Assembly (NCBI GenBank): GCA_001800015.1
Contig: MGUO01000129.1
Coordinates: 1-6,981 of the forward strand
DNA from: Elusimicrobia bacterium RIFCSPHIGHO2_02_FULL_57_9
Lineage (GTDB): Bacteria; Elusimicrobiota; Elusimicrobia; UBA1565; UBA9628
Direction: 5' to 3'
DNA length: 6,981 bases
Every line of letters begins with the position of its first letter. Within the stretch, counting starts at the first letter, position 1. The notes under the pieces are model-generated. The model did no database searches. It saw only the letters and a list, made by a program, of their open reading frames with translations, and had not been told where the DNA came from. A program made the position numbers and the translations under genes. This document shows, one piece after another, positions 5,067 through 6,981 of the stretch.

Positions 5067-6981
5067 TTGCTTATTGTCCGCGGCCTGTTGTTGGGATTGC
5101 TGCACTGTTGCGATCCGGTCTATGCCATGTCTTACACCATAGTTCATCGCACGCCGCTTGACGCAGCCCGCTCCAAATCCTCAGGCTTAATCACCCTGCC
5201 TTTTGAAAATGGGCTTTTTAAAACCCAAAAAAGCGACGCATTCCTTGAATCAACCGTTCTGGAGGCGCCGCTGGTTTTCGACGATTTGGTCGCCTCCTGG
5301 AACGCGGAAGTTCCCGAGGGAGCCAGCCTGCGGATGCAGGCCAGCGTGCGCATCGACGGGAATTGGTCGCAGTGGTTTGCCCTGGGAATTCAGGAAGGAC
5401 CGCAGTTCCATTCCGTGGAGAAGCAGGAAAAAGAAGCAGGCTCGGTCGATGTCGATACCCTGAAGCTTAAGCGCGGCGCAACGGCTTTCCGCTATCGCCT
5501 GCAATTCTTCGCGCCGGACCGGCCCATCGCGCTGCGCCTGGCGGCCGTGACGGTTTCGGATGGCTCGGCCGCCGAGCCGGAAGCGTTTAAGCCCGGCTCT
5601 TGGGCCGGCGAACTTAAGGTTTCCCCCCGCTCGCAAACCGTGGAACAGGAGCGGTATAAGCATAATGTTTGCAGCCCCACCTGCCTGGCCATGAATCTGG
5701 ACTATTGGGGCTTCCCTTTAAAAACGGCCGCTGTCGCGGAAAAAGTGCGCGACCGGAAAGCCGAAGCGCTGGGCAACACGGACATTTTCGGGGTCTGGCC
5801 CTTCAACGCCGCAACGGCGGGAGCCTTCGGCTTGGAGGCCTACGTCGCCCGGCTGAATTCCTTCGCGGACGTTCAAAACGAGCTGGCCCAAGGCCGTCCC
5901 GTGATCGTCAGTCTTTCTTTCGCAGCCGGCGAACTCTCGGGAGCGCCGATAAAACAAACCAAAGGCCATCTGATGATGATCACCGGCTTTACGCCCGAGG
6001 GCGACGTGATCGTCATGGATCCCGCCGCGAGCGAAGGCGACGTGAGGCGGGTCTATAAACGCCGGCAGTTCCATAGAGCCTGGCGGATTAACAAGCGCGG
6101 TCTGGCCTATTTGATCGGACCTATTGCCGGCCGCAAGATGTCGGTGGGGGCGCCGGTCGCCGACCTGATGGCCAAGCCGCGGCAAAGAAAAAAAATTGAA
6201 TTGCACGATCCCGAACACCTGTCCCAACTGCTTTACGGCGAGGCGATCACCATCCGCAAGACGCAAGGGGATTGGGCGGAGGTGGAAGCCGATCAACAGC
6301 CGGGGCTTTCGGCAAATGGAAAATGGCGAGGCTACCCGGGCTGGGTGCGTGGCGAGACGCTGCACTTCATGCCGGCCCCCGCGCCCAACGCCGTCGTTCG
6401 CACCCGCCAAGCCCTGCTGCGCCGCGGACAGGAAATTTCGACGCTTTCCGTGGGAACGAAGCTTCACCGCCTGTCCGAGGAAAAGGGAAATTCCCTGGTG
6501 CGGCTGACCGACGGCGACACGGCTGAAATTTCCTCCGACGCGCTTTACGTCCCCCCCGCGCAGCCCACGGAGGAAAGCCGCTCGCAAATCATAAAAACCG
6601 CGGAATTATTCCTGGGCACCAGCTACTATTGGGGCGGAACATCCGGCGTGCAGCCGCATTTATCCATGGGGGTTGATTGTTCCGGACTCGTGCATCTGGC
6701 TTATCGCATCCACGGCCTCGATCTGCCGCGCAATTCCCATGAGCAGAAGTTGCGCAGCGCGCCCTTGCACAGCGGCGGGATGAGACCGGGGGATCTGGTT
6801 TTTATGACAGATTCCGTCAATTCGGACAAGATAACCCATGCGATGATTTATACCGGGGGCGACGGGGTGATTGAAAGCCGCAAATCCTCGGGCCGCGTGC
6901 TGCGCTCCTCTTTTCAGGAGCGCTTTAAGCTCCCCCTGCCCAGAATCGAATCCGGCGACGCGGTCATGGATTATTCTTTCG
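5067..6981 (+). CDS. Exported dual cysteine peptidase: C39-like plus NlpC/P60 (3' end outside window)
   Basis: The frame is open from the ferredoxin stop to the right edge, giving at least 638 residues. With TTG 5067 as start, a 20-residue signal peptide ends PVYA before Met21; starting at ATG 5127 would lose it. Domains: a beta-sandwich (about 55-165) with SWNAEVPEG (77-85), WSQW (100-103) and VDVDTL (127-132), as found before C39-family peptidases; a C39-like domain (about 190-345) with Cys202 in NVCSPTC, His301 in KGHLMM and Asp318 in VIVMDP; an SH3b-like domain (about 378-434) containing QLLYGE and YPGWV; a second, weaker SH3b-like stretch (about 440-495); and an NlpC/P60 domain (about 505-636) with YYWGGTSG, Cys538 in VDCSG, the LPRNS motif, PGDLVF and His591 in THAMIY. 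The SH3b-NlpC/P60 half resembles YkfC-type gamma-D-glutamyl-diamino-acid endopeptidases that cut peptidoglycan peptides. The role of the C39-like half is unknown. No ribosome site is seen, so translation probably follows from the ferredoxin. Confidence 0.88.
   Translation, partial: MLIVRGLLLGLLHCCDPVYAMSYTIVHRTPLDAARSKSSGLITLPFENGLFKTQKSDAFLESTVLEAPLVFDDLVASWNAEVPEGASLRMQASVRIDGNWSQWFALGIQEGPQFHSVEKQEKEAGSVDVDTLKLKRGATAFRYRLQFFAPDRPIALRLAAVTVSDGSAAEPEAFKPGSWAGELKVSPRSQTVEQERYKHNVCSPTCLAMNLDYWGFPLKTAAVAEKVRDRKAEALGNTDIFGVWPFNAATAGAFGLEAYVARLNSFADVQNELAQGRPVIVSLSFAAGELSGAPIKQTKGHLMMITGFTPEGDVIVMDPAASEGDVRRVYKRRQFHRAWRINKRGLAYLIGPIAGRKMSVGAPVADLMAKPRQRKKIELHDPEHLSQLLYGEAITIRKTQGDWAEVEADQQPGLSANGKWRGYPGWVRGETLHFMPAPAPNAVVRTRQALLRRGQEISTLSVGTKLHRLSEEKGNSLVRLTDGDTAEISSDALYVPPAQPTEESRSQIIKTAELFLGTSYYWGGTSGVQPHLSMGVDCSGLVHLAYRIHGLDLPRNSHEQKLRSAPLHSGGMRPGDLVFMTDSVNSDKITHAMIYTGGDGVIESRKSSGRVLRSSFQERFKLPLPRIESGDAVMDYSF

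Noticed and set aside
5562..5578. Palindrome GGCTCGGC-C-GCCGAGCC in the peptidase gene
   Set aside because: Short, with almost no loop, no T-run, and lying in ordinary Gly/Ala/Glu coding sequence; likely composition-driven.
5718..6587. 289-codon open frame on the minus strand antisense to the peptidase
   Set aside because: It lies opposite a plus-strand frame with clear peptidase motifs; its Arg/Gly/His-rich translation has no recognisable motif and is typical of GC-rich shadow frames.
4752..6981. Ferredoxin and peptidase as one readthrough fusion protein
   Set aside because: The region after the TAA encodes a good signal peptide, which would be useless internally, and iron-sulfur clusters and an exported peptidase belong to different compartments.

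Overview
The window comes from a GC-rich diderm (Gram-negative type) bacterium. Support for this is an outer-membrane beta-barrel protein ending in phenylalanine, lipoprotein-type signal peptides and several exported proteins. No rRNA, tRNA or lineage-specific marker is present. An Elusimicrobiota-like or deltaproteobacterial-like origin would fit the gene style, but that is only a guess.

Layout from left to right. Positions 1-60 hold two near-identical 14-base repeats ending in TTGACA, which look like the terminus of an insertion sequence whose body lies off the left edge. A good promoter follows, placed so close to the first ATG that the mRNA should be leaderless. It drives two overlapping genes (112-942 and 926-1681) encoding diverged tandem paralogues of an unrecognised membrane-anchored protein. 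A weak hairpin (1697-1744) separates them from four genes on the minus strand.

Read in their own direction, the minus-strand genes are an outer-membrane porin-like barrel (4707-3259), a secreted alpha/beta hydrolase starting 2 bases after the porin stop (3256-2330), a 42-residue Gly/Pro-rich lipoprotein candidate (2261-2133), and a 109-residue lipoprotein with three tandem CPA...CV repeats (2093-1764). The two small lipoprotein genes have their own near-consensus promoter (2313-2285) and related signal peptides, so they look like a regulated pair of duplicated origin.

Divergent from the porin are a 7Fe-type ferredoxin (4752-5066) and, starting on the very next codon after its stop, a large exported protein (5067 to beyond 6981). 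The large protein joins an N-terminal beta-sandwich, a C39-like cysteine peptidase domain (Cys202/His301/Asp318), two SH3b-like segments and a YkfC-like NlpC/P60 peptidase (Cys538/His591). It therefore carries two different papain-fold catalytic centres and is the most interesting protein here. The ferredoxin promoter lies inside the 5' end of the porin gene, so the two divergent units probably affect each other.

Overall the window is dominated by cell-envelope functions: an outer-membrane channel, a periplasmic hydrolase, small lipoproteins, a probable peptidoglycan-peptide hydrolase and membrane-anchored proteins of unknown role. No complete known pathway or defence system is visible.
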